A stretch of DNA of 64,000 nucleotides from Halorussus caseinilyticus (GCF_029338395.1 NZ_CP119809.1:3286001-3350000); one strand, 5' to 3'; counted from the stretch's first letter, positions 54,495-64,000 are shown. The notes: a model not told the origin generated them from the sequence alone. Program-made: numbers and translations.

Positions 54495-54821
54495 ATGGCA
54501 AGCACGCGAACCGCGGTGGCGAAAGGATTCTCGGTGGCGGTGGTCGCCGTCCTCGTCGTCATCGGGGGGTACGTCCTCCTGTTCGTCGGCGACTTCTCCG
54601 AGAGCGGACTGCTGGTCTACCTGCTGACGCTCTCGTTCGCGCTGACCGCCGCGCGCGGAATCTGGGCGGGTCGCTACAAAGTCGCAACCGTCGGTGCGGT
54701 CGGGATGCTCGTCGTCGCGGCGTTGCAGGGCGCGCTGGTGGTCGGACTGGCGATTCTGCTCGGGGTCGCGTTAGTCGTCGGGTACTCGGGGCGGACGCGC
54801 GAGCATCTGAGCGCGGAGTAG
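54495..54821 (+). CDS. Small membrane protein, 108 aa
   Basis: Four hydrophobic helices (about 9-28, 35-52, 59-75, 78-96) and a polar end RTREHLSAE. It is divergent from the band-7 gene with 67 bp between; a role with that protein is only a guess. ATG at 54495; TATA-like element CTTGAGATTTATG (54459-54471) upstream. Confidence 0.75.
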   Translation: MASTRTAVAKGFSVAVVAVLVVIGGYVLLFVGDFSESGLLVYLLTLSFALTAARGIWAGRYKVATVGAVGMLVVAALQGALVVGLAILLGVALVVGYSGRTREHLSAE

Positions 54822-54844
54822 GGGTACTATCGACATCGCCGAAG

Positions 54845-55294
54845 CTATCGGTCGAGTCGGTCGGCGAAAAACTCCGGCGTCTTCGCATCGTGCTTCCGGA
54901 GATACGCGTCAACGTTCGTAACGGCGGAGAGTTCGGTAATCTCTTCTAACCACTGCTCGGCGGCTTGGTCGAGAGTAGATAGCGTTTCGGACTCGTAGTC
55001 GTGATTATCGACGTAGAACGCGAAGAGGACGTTGTACCGTTTGTCGTTCTGCGGAATACCCATCACGAGCCGACAGTAAATCCGAAGTGAATCACCCTCT
55101 CGAATGACCTCCAGTTCGTCACAACCTTCGACGGTTTCGTAGATGTAATACTGTGGATTATCACTATCTAGAACGGTGTGGAGTCATTTGACTACCCGTC
55201 GCTGGTCCGTAGTCCCCAGCGACGATATTCCCTCGCCAAATTGCTCGGCAAGGATAGCGTAGTTCTCTTCGTCAGACAGACTTACCGTACGCAC
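54845..55294 (-). pseudogene. Toxin-like gene interrupted by an in-frame TGA
   Basis: The frame starting at GTG 55294 (VRVRTVSLSDEENYAILAEQF...TTDQRRVVK) continues past a TGA at 55184-55186 as LHTVLDSDNPQYYIYETVEG...VMGIPQNDKRYNVLFAFYVDNHDYE, to a stop at 54845. Both sides read as protein with normal codon use, so one gene of about 149 codons seems split. An ATG at 55066 could make a 73-aa remnant. No family recognised. Preceded by an antitoxin-like peptide (55351-55476). Confidence 0.6.
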
Positions 55295-55350
55295 ACGTAC
55301 TCGCCGACAGCTATTCGAGTGATTGACTAAAATACTGTGGAACGACTACG

Positions 55351-55476
55351 TTAGAAGTCGAGAGCTTCGTCGCTCAGAGTCCGGCCTTCGGCAACGTCTT
55401 CTGTGCCCTTTAAGACGCCCTCAGGGACACGTGCCTGTTTTTCGTCCCCGTCTTGACCGTGCTCGAACATCGTCAT
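55351..55476 (-). CDS. 41-aa antitoxin-like peptide
   Basis: Frame MTMFEHGQDGDEKQARVPEGVLKGTEDVAEGRTLSDEALDF. The end G-x-x-D-x-x-x-G-R-x-x-S-x-E is like the C-termini of small antitoxins (Phd/RHH-type tails). It sits just before the interrupted gene at 54845-55294 on the same strand, so the two may be a decayed toxin-antitoxin pair. Confidence 0.5.
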   Translation of the reverse strand: MTMFEHGQDGDEKQARVPEGVLKGTEDVAEGRTLSDEALDF

Positions 55477-55630
55477 GTGTACAGTGGTCGTAGTAGATAA
55501 ATCTGTGGTTGTCTGTGGAGAATGCATATAACTCCGTGGTGGGTGTATAGAAGACGGTGGGGATTAGCGGAAGCTGAGAAGCCTAATGCGGAGATGAAAT
55601 CTTACGACTAGAAACACCTGTAACCCGCGA

Positions 55631-57424
55631 TTACAACCGCGTCCCGATAGTCTCGGCGGTCTTCTCACCCACGCCCTCGACTTCCCGCAACTCCGCGGCC
55701 GACGCCGACCGAATCCCCTCGACGCTTCCGAACCGCCGGAGGAGCGCCCTTCGGGTCTTCGGTCCCACACCCGGAACGTTGTCGAGTTCGGTCGAAACCT
55801 CGTCGCGGAGCGTCTGGTGGTACTGGACCGCGAAGCGGTGGGCCTCGTCGCGGACGCGTTGGAGGACGTGGAGATGGTCGGCGTCGTTCGGCCAGTCGTA
55901 GGTTCCGGCGGGCGTGACGACGATTTCCTCGTCCTTAGCGAGGGCGACGGCGGGAACGTCCCACCCGGCGTCCGCGAGGGCCTCGCGCGCCGCCGCGAGT
56001 TGGCCCCTGCCGCCGTCGATGAGCAGCAAATCGGGGTCGGGCCGGTCGTCCCGGCCTTCGACCGCGCGAGAAGCCCGCCAGTTGGCGAGGTCGTACATGT
56101 TGGCGTAGTCGTCGTTCTCGTCTGCGAGTTTCTTCCGGCGGTAGCCCGACTTGTCGGCCGACCCGTCGGCGAACACTACGTCGCTTCCGACGGCGTGCTT
56201 GCCTTGGGCGTGACTCACGTCGAAACCCTCGATGCGCCGGGGAACGCGGTCGAGATTGAGGGCGTCTCGGAGCGCCGCCAGCGCGTCGGGTTCGCTCGCG
56301 CCGCGCCGGGCGTTCTTCAGTGCGAGGTCCACCAACGTCGCCTCTCGGCCAGCGCCGGGGACGCGGGCGGCCACGCCCTCGGCCTCCAACCAGTCGAGGA
56401 CCTCGGCGTCGTCCGGGCGGTCCGAGAACAGGAGCGCGTCGGGCAGGTCGCGCTCGGCGTAGTACTGGGCGACGAACGCCGAGAGGACCGCTCCCGCGGG
56501 CGTATCGCGGTCGGTCTCGGTGTCTCCCTCGGGAATCGTCACGGCGTGGCGCTCGCGGGCGACGAGTTGGCCCGATTCGCTGTGGAGGCGCGCGACGGTG
56601 GCCGAGTCGCCTTCGAGCGCGACCCCCAGCACGTCTACCGTGCGCTCGTCGTCCCGACTAGCGACTGCCTCGCCCGCGCCGCCGTGGAAGCCTTCCACCG
56701 CGTCGAGTTTGTCCCGGAGGTTGGCCGCGCGCTCGAACTCCCTGTTCGAGGCGGCGTCTTCCATCTCCCGTCGGAGCGGGTCGGCCAGCACGCCGGTCTC
56801 GCCTTCGAAGAACCGGACCACCGACTCCACGTCGGCGACGTACGATTCGCGGTCGATTTCGGCGGTACAGGGCGCAGTGCAGAGACCGATGTCGTAGTCG
56901 AGGCAGGGCCGGTCGCGGTTGGCGAACTTGTGGTCCGAACACCCCCGGACCCCGTAGGTCTCCCGCAGGGCCTTCACCACCGTCTCGACCCTCGTCTTCT
57001 CCGTGAAGGGACCGAAGACTCGCGGACCGGAAATCGAACTGCCGCCGTCGCGCCGGGCGCGGGCCTCCGGGTCGGGGTCGCGGGTAATCTCGATGCGGGG
57101 GAACTCGTGGTCGGTCAACTGCACGAGTGGATACGACTTGTCGTCCTTCAGGCGGACGTTGTACCGGGGCTGAAACCGCTTGATGAGATTGGCCTCCAGC
57201 AGGAGGGCTTGTGTCTCGGTGTCCGTGACCGAGAAGTCGATGCGGTCGGCCCGCCGGACCATCCGCCGGATGCGCTCGCCGCGCGGGTCGGCGTACGAGC
57301 GCACGCGGTCCCGGAGGTCCACGGCCTTGCCGACGTAGACGACCGTCTCGCCGTCCTGAAACTGGTACACTCCGGGCTGGCGCGGTAGCTCCGCCGCGCG
57401 CTCGCGGACCGCCTCCCCGTCCAT
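55631..57424 (-). CDS. uvrC: Excinuclease ABC subunit UvrC
   Basis: 597-aa nuclease that makes both incisions after UvrB. The N-terminal GIY-YIG domain has GVY at 18-20 and YVG at 30-32. The Cys-rich [25 protein letters not shown] and a UVR motif near 210-240 follow. The RNase H-like C-terminal nuclease has [22 protein letters not shown] and [13 protein letters not shown]. The HhH pair is at the end ([46 protein letters not shown]). ATG at 57424. Confidence 0.96.
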   Translation of the reverse strand: MDGEAVRERAAELPRQPGVYQFQDGETVVYVGKAVDLRDRVRSYADPRGERIRRMVRRADRIDFSVTDTETQALLLEANLIKRFQPRYNVRLKDDKSYPLVQLTDHEFPRIEITRDPDPEARARRDGGSSISGPRVFGPFTEKTRVETVVKALRETYGVRGCSDHKFANRDRPCLDYDIGLCTAPCTAEIDRESYVADVESVVRFFEGETGVLADPLRREMEDAASNREFERAANLRDKLDAVEGFHGGAGEAVASRDDERTVDVLGVALEGDSATVARLHSESGQLVARERHAVTIPEGDTETDRDTPAGAVLSAFVAQYYAERDLPDALLFSDRPDDAEVLDWLEAEGVAARVPGAGREATLVDLALKNARRGASEPDALAALRDALNLDRVPRRIEGFDVSHAQGKHAVGSDVVFADGSADKSGYRRKKLADENDDYANMYDLANWRASRAVEGRDDRPDPDLLLIDGGRGQLAAAREALADAGWDVPAVALAKDEEIVVTPAGTYDWPNDADHLHVLQRVRDEAHRFAVQYHQTLRDEVSTELDNVPGVGPKTRRALLRRFGSVEGIRSASAAELREVEGVGEKTAETIGTRL

Positions 57425-57433
57425 CGACCCCGG

Positions 57434-58048
57434 CTAGTCGCTACGCGGCTTTGAACTTGTTCCTACCGCGGTCCGAAGCCGTCGGGCCACGTCTTCGGCG
57501 TCGTCGTCGCGGACCGGAACCCGCATCGGGTCGCGTCCGGCGCGTTCGATGACGAGTTCGCGCTCGCGGGAGGTGAAGTAGAGCGCGGTCAGCGCGACGG
57601 CGGCGAACACCAGCAAGCCGCCGCCGACGAGGAGACCGGCCGTGACCGTGCCGAGAGCCTTCGGGAGGAGGGAGACGAGTTGGGCGATACCGGACCCCGG
57701 TGCGTCCTCGGGCGCGTTCACGGTGCCGAGTCGGTCGAGGATGCCGCTGGTCTTCAAGAGGACGCCACCACCGAGCATGACCGCGCCGTAGACGCCGGTT
57801 TTGACGCCCCACTCGACGTACGACCCCTGTCCGGTGGTCTCGACGTTCGCGTCGAGGACGTTCGGCCGGTCGGCGTGGTCGAAGCGCCGCCCGTCGCCGT
57901 CGGGGGTGAACACGAGAACTCGGTGGGTCGTGACCGCGACGCGCGCGCCCTCGACCGTGAACTCCTCTTCGACTTCTTCGCCTTGAAACAGCATCTCGGA
58001 GAGGCGGTCGTCTGTCGCCTGAGACAGCGGGGACTGACTCATCGTCAT
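57434..58048 (-). CDS. Membrane protein with PH-like domain, 204 aa
   Basis: The N-terminal half LSEMLFQGEEVEEEFTVEGARVAVTTHRVLVFTPDGDGRRFDHADRPNVLDANVETTGQ resembles bacterial PH-like (bPH) membrane proteins. Two helices follow (about 88-110 and 132-162), then RERELVIERAGRDPMRVPVRDDDAEDVARRLR. ATG at 58048 or 58042. It ends 9 bp before the uvrC start; co-transcription is possible. Function unknown. Confidence 0.75.
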   Translation of the reverse strand: MTMSQSPLSQATDDRLSEMLFQGEEVEEEFTVEGARVAVTTHRVLVFTPDGDGRRFDHADRPNVLDANVETTGQGSYVEWGVKTGVYGAVMLGGGVLLKTSGILDRLGTVNAPEDAPGSGIAQLVSLLPKALGTVTAGLLVGGGLLVFAAVALTALYFTSRERELVIERAGRDPMRVPVRDDDAEDVARRLRTAVGTSSKPRSD

Positions 58049-58239
58049 GCCGTCGCCGGGCGAGAGGGAAGGTAGTTGCGGCCGATACCTCCTACTCGGA
58101 GTCCCCTCTGGTCCTGCCACCCGTGGTCCATCATTCACAGACTGCTACGCCGTTTTCTGTCTTAACGCTACTGGCGGTATCAGCGAGCGAAGAGGAACGG
58201 ACCCGGTGGATTCAACTCGCTCCCGCGAGAGGCACCGAC

Positions 58240-58500
58240 ATGGACGACGAGCGACTCTGGCTCGTGGAGCGAACGTACACGGACAAGGGACTCGTCTCGC
58301 TGGTGTACGCGACGACCGACGGCGAGCGATACCTCCAGAAACAGCGGTCGATGAACATGCTCAACCACGTAGACGTGACCGCGGCCGTCGATGCCGACCC
58401 CGACTCGCTCGACGCCGTGGACGACGACGAGACCCGCGAGCGATACGCGAGCGAGGCGACTCGGATGGCCGACCAACACGACCCGGACGAGGCAGTGTGA
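58240..58500 (+). CDS. Haloarchaeal small protein, 86 aa
   Basis: Frame MDDERLWLVERTYTDKGLVSLVYATTDGERYLQKQRSMNMLNHVDVTAAVDADPDSLDAVDDDETRERYASEATRMADQHDPDEAV. Acidic, soluble, beta-rich start and helical end. No known domain recognised. ATG at 58240; the ABC gene follows 144 bp later on the same strand. Confidence 0.7.
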   Translation: MDDERLWLVERTYTDKGLVSLVYATTDGERYLQKQRSMNMLNHVDVTAAVDADPDSLDAVDDDETRERYASEATRMADQHDPDEAV

Positions 58501-58644
58501 CGGACAGAGACCGGCGGACAATCGTCTCGAAAACGATTTTCGTGCTTTAACAACGATACAACCACGTCCGATAGCCATCGTTTCGGTCCGTCGGCCGACA
58601 CGATAAGACAAGGGTTTACGTAGGGGAGCGCAAAAGGCGCGACT

Positions 58645-59568
58645 ATGGCCGCCATCGAAATAGACGGAGTGACGAAGCGGTACGGCGACGTAGTCGCCGT
58701 CCGCGACCTCTCCTTCGAAGTCGAGGAAGGCGAGGTATTCGGCTTCCTCGGCCCGAACGGTGCGGGCAAGTCCACGACTATCAACATGCTGTTGGACTTC
58801 GTGCGCCCGACCGAAGGAACGGTCCGAGTTCTCGGACACGACACTCACGACGAGAGCGTCACAGTCCGGGACCACCTCGGCGTCCTCCCCGAGGGGTTCT
58901 CGGTGTACGACCGACTGACCGGCAGACAGCACCTCGAATTCGCCATCGAGTCGAAAGAGGCCGACGACGACCCCGACGCCATCTTGGAGCGCGTCGGTCT
59001 CTCGGCCGAAGACGGCGACCGGAAGGCCGGTGGCTACTCGAAGGGGATGGCCCAGCGCCTCGTCCTCGGGATGGCGCTGGTCGGCGACCCCGACCTGTTG
59101 GTGCTGGACGAACCTTCGACCGGTCTGGACCCGCAGGGTGCCCGCCAGATGCGTGACATCGTGCGCGAGGAGGCCGAACGCGGCGCGACCGTCTTCTTCT
59201 CCAGCCACATCCTCGGACAGGTCGAAGCCGTCTGTGACCGCGTGGGCATCATGCGCGACGGCCAACTCGTCGCCGAAGACTCCATCGAGGGCCTGCGCGA
59301 GACGACCAGCGCGGACACGGTACTCGACATCGTGGCCGACGACGTGTCCGAGCAGGCGGTTGCCGACGTTCGCGCGATAGACGGCGTGTCTGAGGTCGAA
59401 CGCTCCGGCGACGCGCTGACGGTCTCCTGCGAGAGCGACGTGAAGACGACGGTTCTCACGACCCTCGAAGACGCTGGCGTCGACGTGCAGGACTTCGAGA
59501 CCGAGGAAGCCTCGCTGGAGGACCTGTTCATGGCCTACACCACCGACGAACAGGAGGTGACAGCATGA
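58645..59568 (+). CDS. ABC-2-type exporter ATP-binding protein
   Basis: 307-aa ATPase. Walker A GPNGAGKSTTINM at about 38-50, GYSKGMAQRL as a variant of the signature, LVLDEPSTGLDPQGAR for Walker B, and a C-terminal dimerisation/regulatory domain. Its stop overlaps the permease ATG by 4 bp. Exports an unknown solute or acts in membrane maintenance. Confidence 0.92.
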   Translation: MAAIEIDGVTKRYGDVVAVRDLSFEVEEGEVFGFLGPNGAGKSTTINMLLDFVRPTEGTVRVLGHDTHDESVTVRDHLGVLPEGFSVYDRLTGRQHLEFAIESKEADDDPDAILERVGLSAEDGDRKAGGYSKGMAQRLVLGMALVGDPDLLVLDEPSTGLDPQGARQMRDIVREEAERGATVFFSSHILGQVEAVCDRVGIMRDGQLVAEDSIEGLRETTSADTVLDIVADDVSEQAVADVRAIDGVSEVERSGDALTVSCESDVKTTVLTTLEDAGVDVQDFETEEASLEDLFMAYTTDEQEVTA

Positions 59569-60449
59569 CGTGGCAGGCCATCGCCCGGAAGGACTTCCGG
59601 GACGCCGTGCGCTCGAAGTGGCTCTGGGGCCTGTCGGCCATCTTCTTCGGCCTGTTCGTCGGGAGCGCCTACCTCATCGGGTCGGGCCTCCAGTCGAGCG
59701 GGAACCAGCCACTCACCTCGGAGGTGTTCGTGCCGACGCTCGGCAACCGCGTCGTCGCGCTGGTGGTCCCCATCGTCGCCATCGTGGTCGCCTACAGTTC
59801 CATCATCGGCGAGCGCGAGTCGGGGTCGCTGAAGCTTCTGCTTTCGCTTCCCCACTCCCGACAGGACGTGGTGGCCGGGAAAGCCACCGGACGGAGTACC
59901 GTCCTCGCGCTCCCGATACTCGTCGCCATGCTTCTGGCGGCGGTGGTCCTCGCCATCTACGGCATCGACGTGGGACCGCTGAAGTATCTGGCGTTCGTGG
60001 CGCTGACGCTCCTGTTGGGCGTCGTGTTCGTCAACCTCGCGGTCGGCATCTCGGCGGCGGCGTCCACGAATCGCCGGGCGATGCTCGGCACGGTCAGCCT
60101 CTACGTCGTCCTCACGATGCTCTGGACGCAGGTCCGGCGCGGTCTGCTCGTGGTCAACGACAAACTCGGTCTCGGCTGGGAGAACATCACGCTCGTGAAG
60201 TACGGCCTGTTCGTCAAGTACTTCAACCCGGTCCGGGCCTACGAGAGCCTCGTCACCCGCCTCTACACCGACAGCGTTCTGGGCGCGCGACTCTACGGCG
60301 TCAATCGGATGCAACAGCAACTCGTCACCCAGCAAATCGGTGACGTGCCGTTCTATCTCTCGGACTGGGTTGTGCTGGCCCAGTTCCTGCTGTGGTTGTT
60401 CGTCCCGGTGGCACTGGGCTATCTGGCGTTCCGAGACGCCGACCTCTAA
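59565..60449 (+). CDS. ABC-2-type exporter permease
   Basis: 294-aa permease with about six helices and the ABC-2 signature VVAYSSIIGERESGSLKLLLSLPHSRQDVVAGKATGRS. Partner of the preceding ATPase (ATGA overlap at 59565-59568). It converges on ligA; the two stops overlap by 4 bp. Confidence 0.92.
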   Translation: MTWQAIARKDFRDAVRSKWLWGLSAIFFGLFVGSAYLIGSGLQSSGNQPLTSEVFVPTLGNRVVALVVPIVAIVVAYSSIIGERESGSLKLLLSLPHSRQDVVAGKATGRSTVLALPILVAMLLAAVVLAIYGIDVGPLKYLAFVALTLLLGVVFVNLAVGISAAASTNRRAMLGTVSLYVVLTMLWTQVRRGLLVVNDKLGLGWENITLVKYGLFVKYFNPVRAYESLVTRLYTDSVLGARLYGVNRMQQQLVTQQIGDVPFYLSDWVVLAQFLLWLFVPVALGYLAFRDADL

Positions 60450-62521
60450 ACCTCGACGCCCTTCTCGCGGAGTTTCTTCTCGAACGCTTCCCGCCCGTCC
60501 AACACCGGCACGTCGTTCTCCTCGGCCGCGTCGAGTTTCGTCTGGCCGGGGCTATCGCCCGCGACGAGGAAATCGGTGTTCCCGGAGACGCTACTCGTGG
60601 CGTTCGCGCCGCGGTCCTCGACCCGTTTCTGGGCCTCGCTCCGGGTGTAGCCGGAAAGCGACCCCGTGAACACGAAGGTCAGACCCGCGAGTTCGTCGCC
60701 GGTCTCGTCCTCGTCGGGGGTCTCCAGCGGGCCGATTGCGTCGAGTAAGTCGTCGATGACCTCCTCGTTCCGGTCGGACCCGAAGAACTCCGCGATTTGG
60801 TCGGCGACCTTCGGGCCGATGCCCTCGACCGACTCCAGTCGCTCGCGGGTGGCGTCTCGGATGCTATCGAGGTCCCCGAACTCGCGGGCGAGGTCGGCGG
60901 CGGTCGCCGGGCCGACCTTCGGGATGCCGATGGCCGAGAGGAACTCCCGGAGCGGCGGGTTTTCGGAGGCGTCGAGTTCTCGGCGGAGGTTCTCGGCGCT
61001 GGTCTCTCCCCACCCTTCGAGGGAGGTCAGGTCCTCCGTCTCGATTCGGTAGAGGTCGGCGAGACTCTCCTCGATTAGTCCGGCGTCGATGAGTTGGTCG
61101 ACTCGCTCGCCGCCGAGTCCTTCGATGTCCAGACCGTCGTCGCTGGCGTAGTACTCGACCGCGCGCCGGAGTTGGGCGGTGCAGGCCAGTCCGCCGGTAC
61201 AGTAGGCCATCGGACCGTCGAACTCGACCGCACTGTCGCAGACCGGACAGTGGTCGGGGAACTCGTAGTGGCCCTCGGCGCGTTTCTCGACCACCTCGGC
61301 GACGTAGGGAATCACGTCGCCCGCGCGTTCGACTCTCACCTCGTCGCCGACGTTGACGTTCATCGCCGCGATTTCCTCGGGGTTGTGGAGGCTGGCGCGC
61401 GAGACGGTGACGCCGCCCACATCCACGGGTTCGAGGAGCGCGACCGGGGTGAGTCGGCCCGTCCGACCCACCTGCACCGTGATGTCGGTGATTTCGGTGA
61501 CTTCCGAGCGGGCGGGGAACTTGTAGGCGAACGCCCACCGATAGTGTCGCTCGGTGGTACCGAGTTCGGCGCAGGTGTCTAAGTCGTCTACTTTGATTAC
61601 CACGCCGTCGATTTCGTAGTCGAGGTCGGGCCGGTCGTCCATCAGGCGGTTGCGGTACGCGATGGCGTCTTCGATGTCGTCGGTGCGCTCGGCCCGGTCG
61701 TTGACCTTCAGACCCCACTCGGGTAGAGTCTCGTGTTGCTTCCAGTGGGTCTCGAAGTCGTGGGTGGAGTCCAGCACGTCGAAGAAGAACACGTCGAGCG
61801 GTCGCCCGGCGGTCACGGCGGGGTCGAGTTGGCGGAGGGTACCCGCCGCGGCGTTCCGGGGGTTGGCGAAGGGGTCCTCGCCGCGTTCGACTCGCTCGCG
61901 GTTGAGGTCCTGAAAGGCGCTCTCGGGGATGTGGACCTCGCCCCGGAGAACCAGTCGGTCGGGGTAGTCACCCCGGAGTCGGTGGGGCACGCTGGCGATG
62001 GTCCGGACGTTCTCGGTCACGTCCTCGCCGGTGTAACCGTCACCGCGGGTCGCGGCTTGGACGTACTCGCCGTCCTCGTAGACGACTTCGACCGACAGAC
62101 CGTCGAACTTGGGTTCGCAGACGTAGGTCACGCTCTCGCCGACTTCGCGCCGGATTCGCTCGTCGAACTCCCGCACGTCCTCGGCCTCGCCGCCGGAGTC
62201 GATGGAGAGCATCGGCGCGACGTGTTCGACCGTCCCGAGTTCGTCCAGCGGTTCGCCGCCGACCCGCCGGGTGGGACTGTCGGCGGTCCGCACGTCGAAG
62301 GCGTCTTCGAGGTCCTGCAACCGGGTGAAGAGGGCGTCGTACGTCCGGTCGCCGATTACGGGGTCGTTCTCGACGTAGTAGCGGTAGTCGTGAAACCGAA
62401 TCGCCTCCCGGAGCAGACCGGCCTGTTCGTCGGCCTCGTCCTCGGTCAACTCCTCGACCGGTTCGAAGTCGGTCGGCGGGTCCTCGACGTAGGGGTTCTC
62501 GTCCGCGCTGACGGTAGCCAT
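60446..62521 (-). CDS. ligA: NAD-dependent DNA ligase
   Basis: 691-aa bacterial-type NAD+-dependent ligase, which joins nicks in DNA. Domain Ia starts near residue 20 (AIRFHDYRYYVENDPVIGD, typical NMN-binding). The adenylated lysine is K138 in EPKFDGLSVE. A Cys4 zinc site (CPVCDSAVEFDGPMAYCTGGLAC), four HhH motifs and a C-terminal BRCT (LAGLTFVFTGSLSGYTRSEAQKRVEDRG) follow. ATG at 62521 after an AT-rich leader. A transferred bacterial gene, as known for haloarchaea (LigN). Confidence 0.96.
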   Translation of the reverse strand: MATVSADENPYVEDPPTDFEPVEELTEDEADEQAGLLREAIRFHDYRYYVENDPVIGDRTYDALFTRLQDLEDAFDVRTADSPTRRVGGEPLDELGTVEHVAPMLSIDSGGEAEDVREFDERIRREVGESVTYVCEPKFDGLSVEVVYEDGEYVQAATRGDGYTGEDVTENVRTIASVPHRLRGDYPDRLVLRGEVHIPESAFQDLNRERVERGEDPFANPRNAAAGTLRQLDPAVTAGRPLDVFFFDVLDSTHDFETHWKQHETLPEWGLKVNDRAERTDDIEDAIAYRNRLMDDRPDLDYEIDGVVIKVDDLDTCAELGTTERHYRWAFAYKFPARSEVTEITDITVQVGRTGRLTPVALLEPVDVGGVTVSRASLHNPEEIAAMNVNVGDEVRVERAGDVIPYVAEVVEKRAEGHYEFPDHCPVCDSAVEFDGPMAYCTGGLACTAQLRRAVEYYASDDGLDIEGLGGERVDQLIDAGLIEESLADLYRIETEDLTSLEGWGETSAENLRRELDASENPPLREFLSAIGIPKVGPATAADLAREFGDLDSIRDATRERLESVEGIGPKVADQIAEFFGSDRNEEVIDDLLDAIGPLETPDEDETGDELAGLTFVFTGSLSGYTRSEAQKRVEDRGANATSSVSGNTDFLVAGDSPGQTKLDAAEENDVPVLDGREAFEKKLREKGVEV

Positions 62522-63190
62522 TGCGTGGCAGTTGTCGGTTCCGGCGTAAAAACTCCGGTCTTTGCGGGTGATGGCTCTCGGTCGTAGTGATTTTCGGGTA
62601 TTTTCTTCTACGTTAAACACTTTTATAGATTGCTTTTAGAAACTTTTAGATTTCTTTTGGCAACGTTTCCGTCGTTATCGTCTCTGTGGTCTCCGTCGTC
62701 TCTGTCATCGCTGTCGTTGCGGTCTCTGTTGTCGTAGTCGTCGCTGTCGTTGCGGTCTCTGTTGTCGTAGTCGGAGAGACAACAGTCTCGAAAGCCCCGC
62801 CCGCTCGCCACCGGCAGACGTTCCTACTCACTGCGTTGTCGCCGAAAATCGGAGATTTTCGGGATGACGAGAGCGTCGCTCTCGAACCACGCGGGCGTGC
62901 GACTGCCGAGGTCTGCGTCGCTTCGCTCCGCAGACGGTCGCTCAGTGACATATTCTCGCGCCTCACTTCGTTCGGCGCTCGAATAGGGGTCACTGAGACG
63001 ACCACGATAAACGCGAGCGGGCGGCCCCTTTATCCACCCGCGGTGAAAGGTCGGCCGGGCGCGTCCGTGGTAGAAAGTTAGCCGAGTGCGTCCGTGGTGG
63101 GTGTTCCGTCGAGGATTTCGTCCCCGGACTCCGCTCTCGGCTTCGAATCCAAAGGGCTATGAGTGGTCCGTGAAAGCACCAACCAAGCCG
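62522..63190. other. Intergenic region with tandem repeat and hairpins
   Basis: 669 bp without a supported gene. It has an AT-rich stretch near the ligA start (62590-62660), a 33-bp tandem array (62710-62773) and several short inverted repeats, for example 62842-62850 with 62854-62862. Open frames on both strands are Thr-, Val- or Asp-rich repeats. Confidence 0.65.
62710..62773. repeat. Tandem repeat, 33-bp unit, about 1.9 copies
   Basis: Unit starting GCTGTCGTTGCGGTCTCTGT begins at 62710 and 62743. Degenerate related sequence lies before it (62685-62709). Confidence 0.75.
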
Positions 63191-63990
63191 ATGCCCGCCC
63201 CGGATTCGAACGACCCTTCGGACCCTCTTCACTCCCGACCGGAATCGACAGACGACCAGTCCGAATCGCCGGACGACCACGCAGGCGACTCCCCGGAGGA
63301 CCCCCGGATGAACGACGAGTACGTCCGGCGACTCCCCGACGCGGGCGTGACCCTCGTCGGCGTCGTCCACGACCACCCCGCGAGCGTCCACCGCGCTCGC
63401 GCGGTGGTGCGCGAGCGCGACCCCGAAGTCGTCGCGCTGGAAGCGCCGCCGCTGGCGGTGCCCTCTACGAGACCTACGCCCGCGACACCCGGACCCCGCC
63501 CGCCTTCGGCGGCGAGATGAGCGCCGCGGCGCAGGCCGCCGACGACTGTGACGCCGAAGTCGTCGGCATCGACGCCCCGACCGGCGACTTCTTCGCTCGC
63601 CTCGCGCGCAACTGGTGGCGCGACGGCGCGTCGGTCGCCACGCTCCGACGGGTCGCCTCCGGCGTCGCGTCGGTGACGCGCCACGCGCTGACCTGCCGGG
63701 TCGCCGCCGCCGTCGCCGACCGAACGTCGCTCCGCGTCGAGGTAGACGACCCCGTGGAACACGACTGCGACCGGTCGGACCCGCCCGCGGTGCAGGCCAG
63801 CGACGAGCGAACGCAAGCCCGCCGGTCCCAGTCGCTCCTGCGGGCGTTCGACCCGCCCAAGCCGGTGGTCCTCCGCGACGAGACTCGCGAGGAGTGCATG
63901 GCCGACAACCTCGCGTCGCTCGACGGCGAGACGGTCGCAATCGTCGGTCTCGACCACCTCGACGGAATCGCACAAAGAGTGACGGCCTGA
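63191..63990 (+). pseudogene. TraB-like protein gene with apparent frameshift
   Basis: The frame from ATG 63191 reads an acidic leader, then DEYVRRLPDAGVTLVGVVHDHPASVHRARAVVRERDPEVVALEAPPLA. From about 63465 the expected continuation LYETYARDTRTPPAFGGEMSAAAQAADDCDAEVVGIDAP is in the next frame (to the stop at 63990). One added C in the run near 63460-63466 restores one ORF of about 266 aa. This is the TraB/GumN-type fold; the later part has MADNLASLDGETVAIVGLDHLDG. Assembly error or true decay. Confidence 0.72.
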
Positions 63991-64000
63991 CGGCCGAGTG

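Noticed and set aside
62646-63005. Thr-rich ORF on the minus strand upstream of ligA
   Set aside because: Its Thr-rich part comes only from the 33-bp tandem repeat, it has no promoter or conserved domain, and other frames are open as well.

Overview
The window is chromosomal DNA from a halophilic archaeon of the class Halobacteria. The evidence is a GC-rich genome with acidic predicted proteins, TATA-like boxes about 26-30 bp before many start codons with little or no 5' leader, an archaeal ribosomal protein S6e, a bacterio-opsin-activator (HTH-10) regulator, a Rad3/XPD helicase, and haloarchaea-specific small families. Repair genes of bacterial type (uvrB, uvrC, NAD-dependent ligA) are present, as is usual in this group. 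The genus cannot be fixed from sequence alone.

Layout. 1-2.8 kb: end of a branched-chain amino-acid ABC operon (livG partial, livF) and a sarcosine/glycine-oxidase-like FAD enzyme. 3-9.4 kb: cysE, RNase HI, a beta-CASP nuclease, an HTH-10 regulator divergent from an FAD monooxygenase, and an RNA-ligase-like protein. 9.8-10.9 kb: azlCD. 11.3-14.4 kb: a CHAT-protease locus with a RecA-like protein and a 44-aa membrane peptide. 14.6-16.1 kb: aldehyde dehydrogenase. 16.8-23.2 kb: the most unusual region, two paralogous class I terpene synthases, a cytochrome P450, two paralogous small proteins of unknown function and a nuclease-like protein, with AT-rich promoters. 23.3-27.8 kb: nosYFD divergent from nosL. 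28-35 kb: SOUL protein, S6e, hypotheticals, a TumE/TumA toxin-antitoxin module with twin operators, UspA and GNAT proteins. 35.6-43.2 kb: Rad3-like helicase, a soluble chemotaxis transducer and a thiamine-type ABC importer. 43.5-49.6 kb: AI-2E-family permease, two divergent rhodaneses, a lipoprotein, a deletion remnant of an SDR, a rubrerythrin-like protein and a TSUP exporter. 49.7-62.5 kb: uvrB, tiny ORFs and an AT-rich membrane protein, a band-7 protein, a broken toxin-antitoxin-like pair, uvrC, an ABC-2 exporter and ligA. 63.2-64 kb: a frameshifted TraB-like gene.

The strongest candidate for an undescribed system is the 16.8-23.2 kb cluster. Both synthases keep the DDxxE and N-x3-T-x3-E metal-binding motifs. 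Each lies near a member of a small-protein family ending in WEVTW, and a soluble P450 sits between the two small genes. This layout suggests a haloarchaeal pathway that makes and oxidises a terpenoid, possibly with dedicated carrier or sensor proteins.

Non-coding structure is also notable. Perfect or near-perfect inverted repeats of 13-18 bp with 2-5 nt loops recur mostly at gene 3' ends. A GC-rich structured repeat occurs three times, and four tandem arrays have periods of 21, 27, 27 and 33 bp. Two genes appear frameshifted (nosD end, traB-like) and one carries an in-frame TGA (54845-55294). All of these could be real decay or assembly errors.
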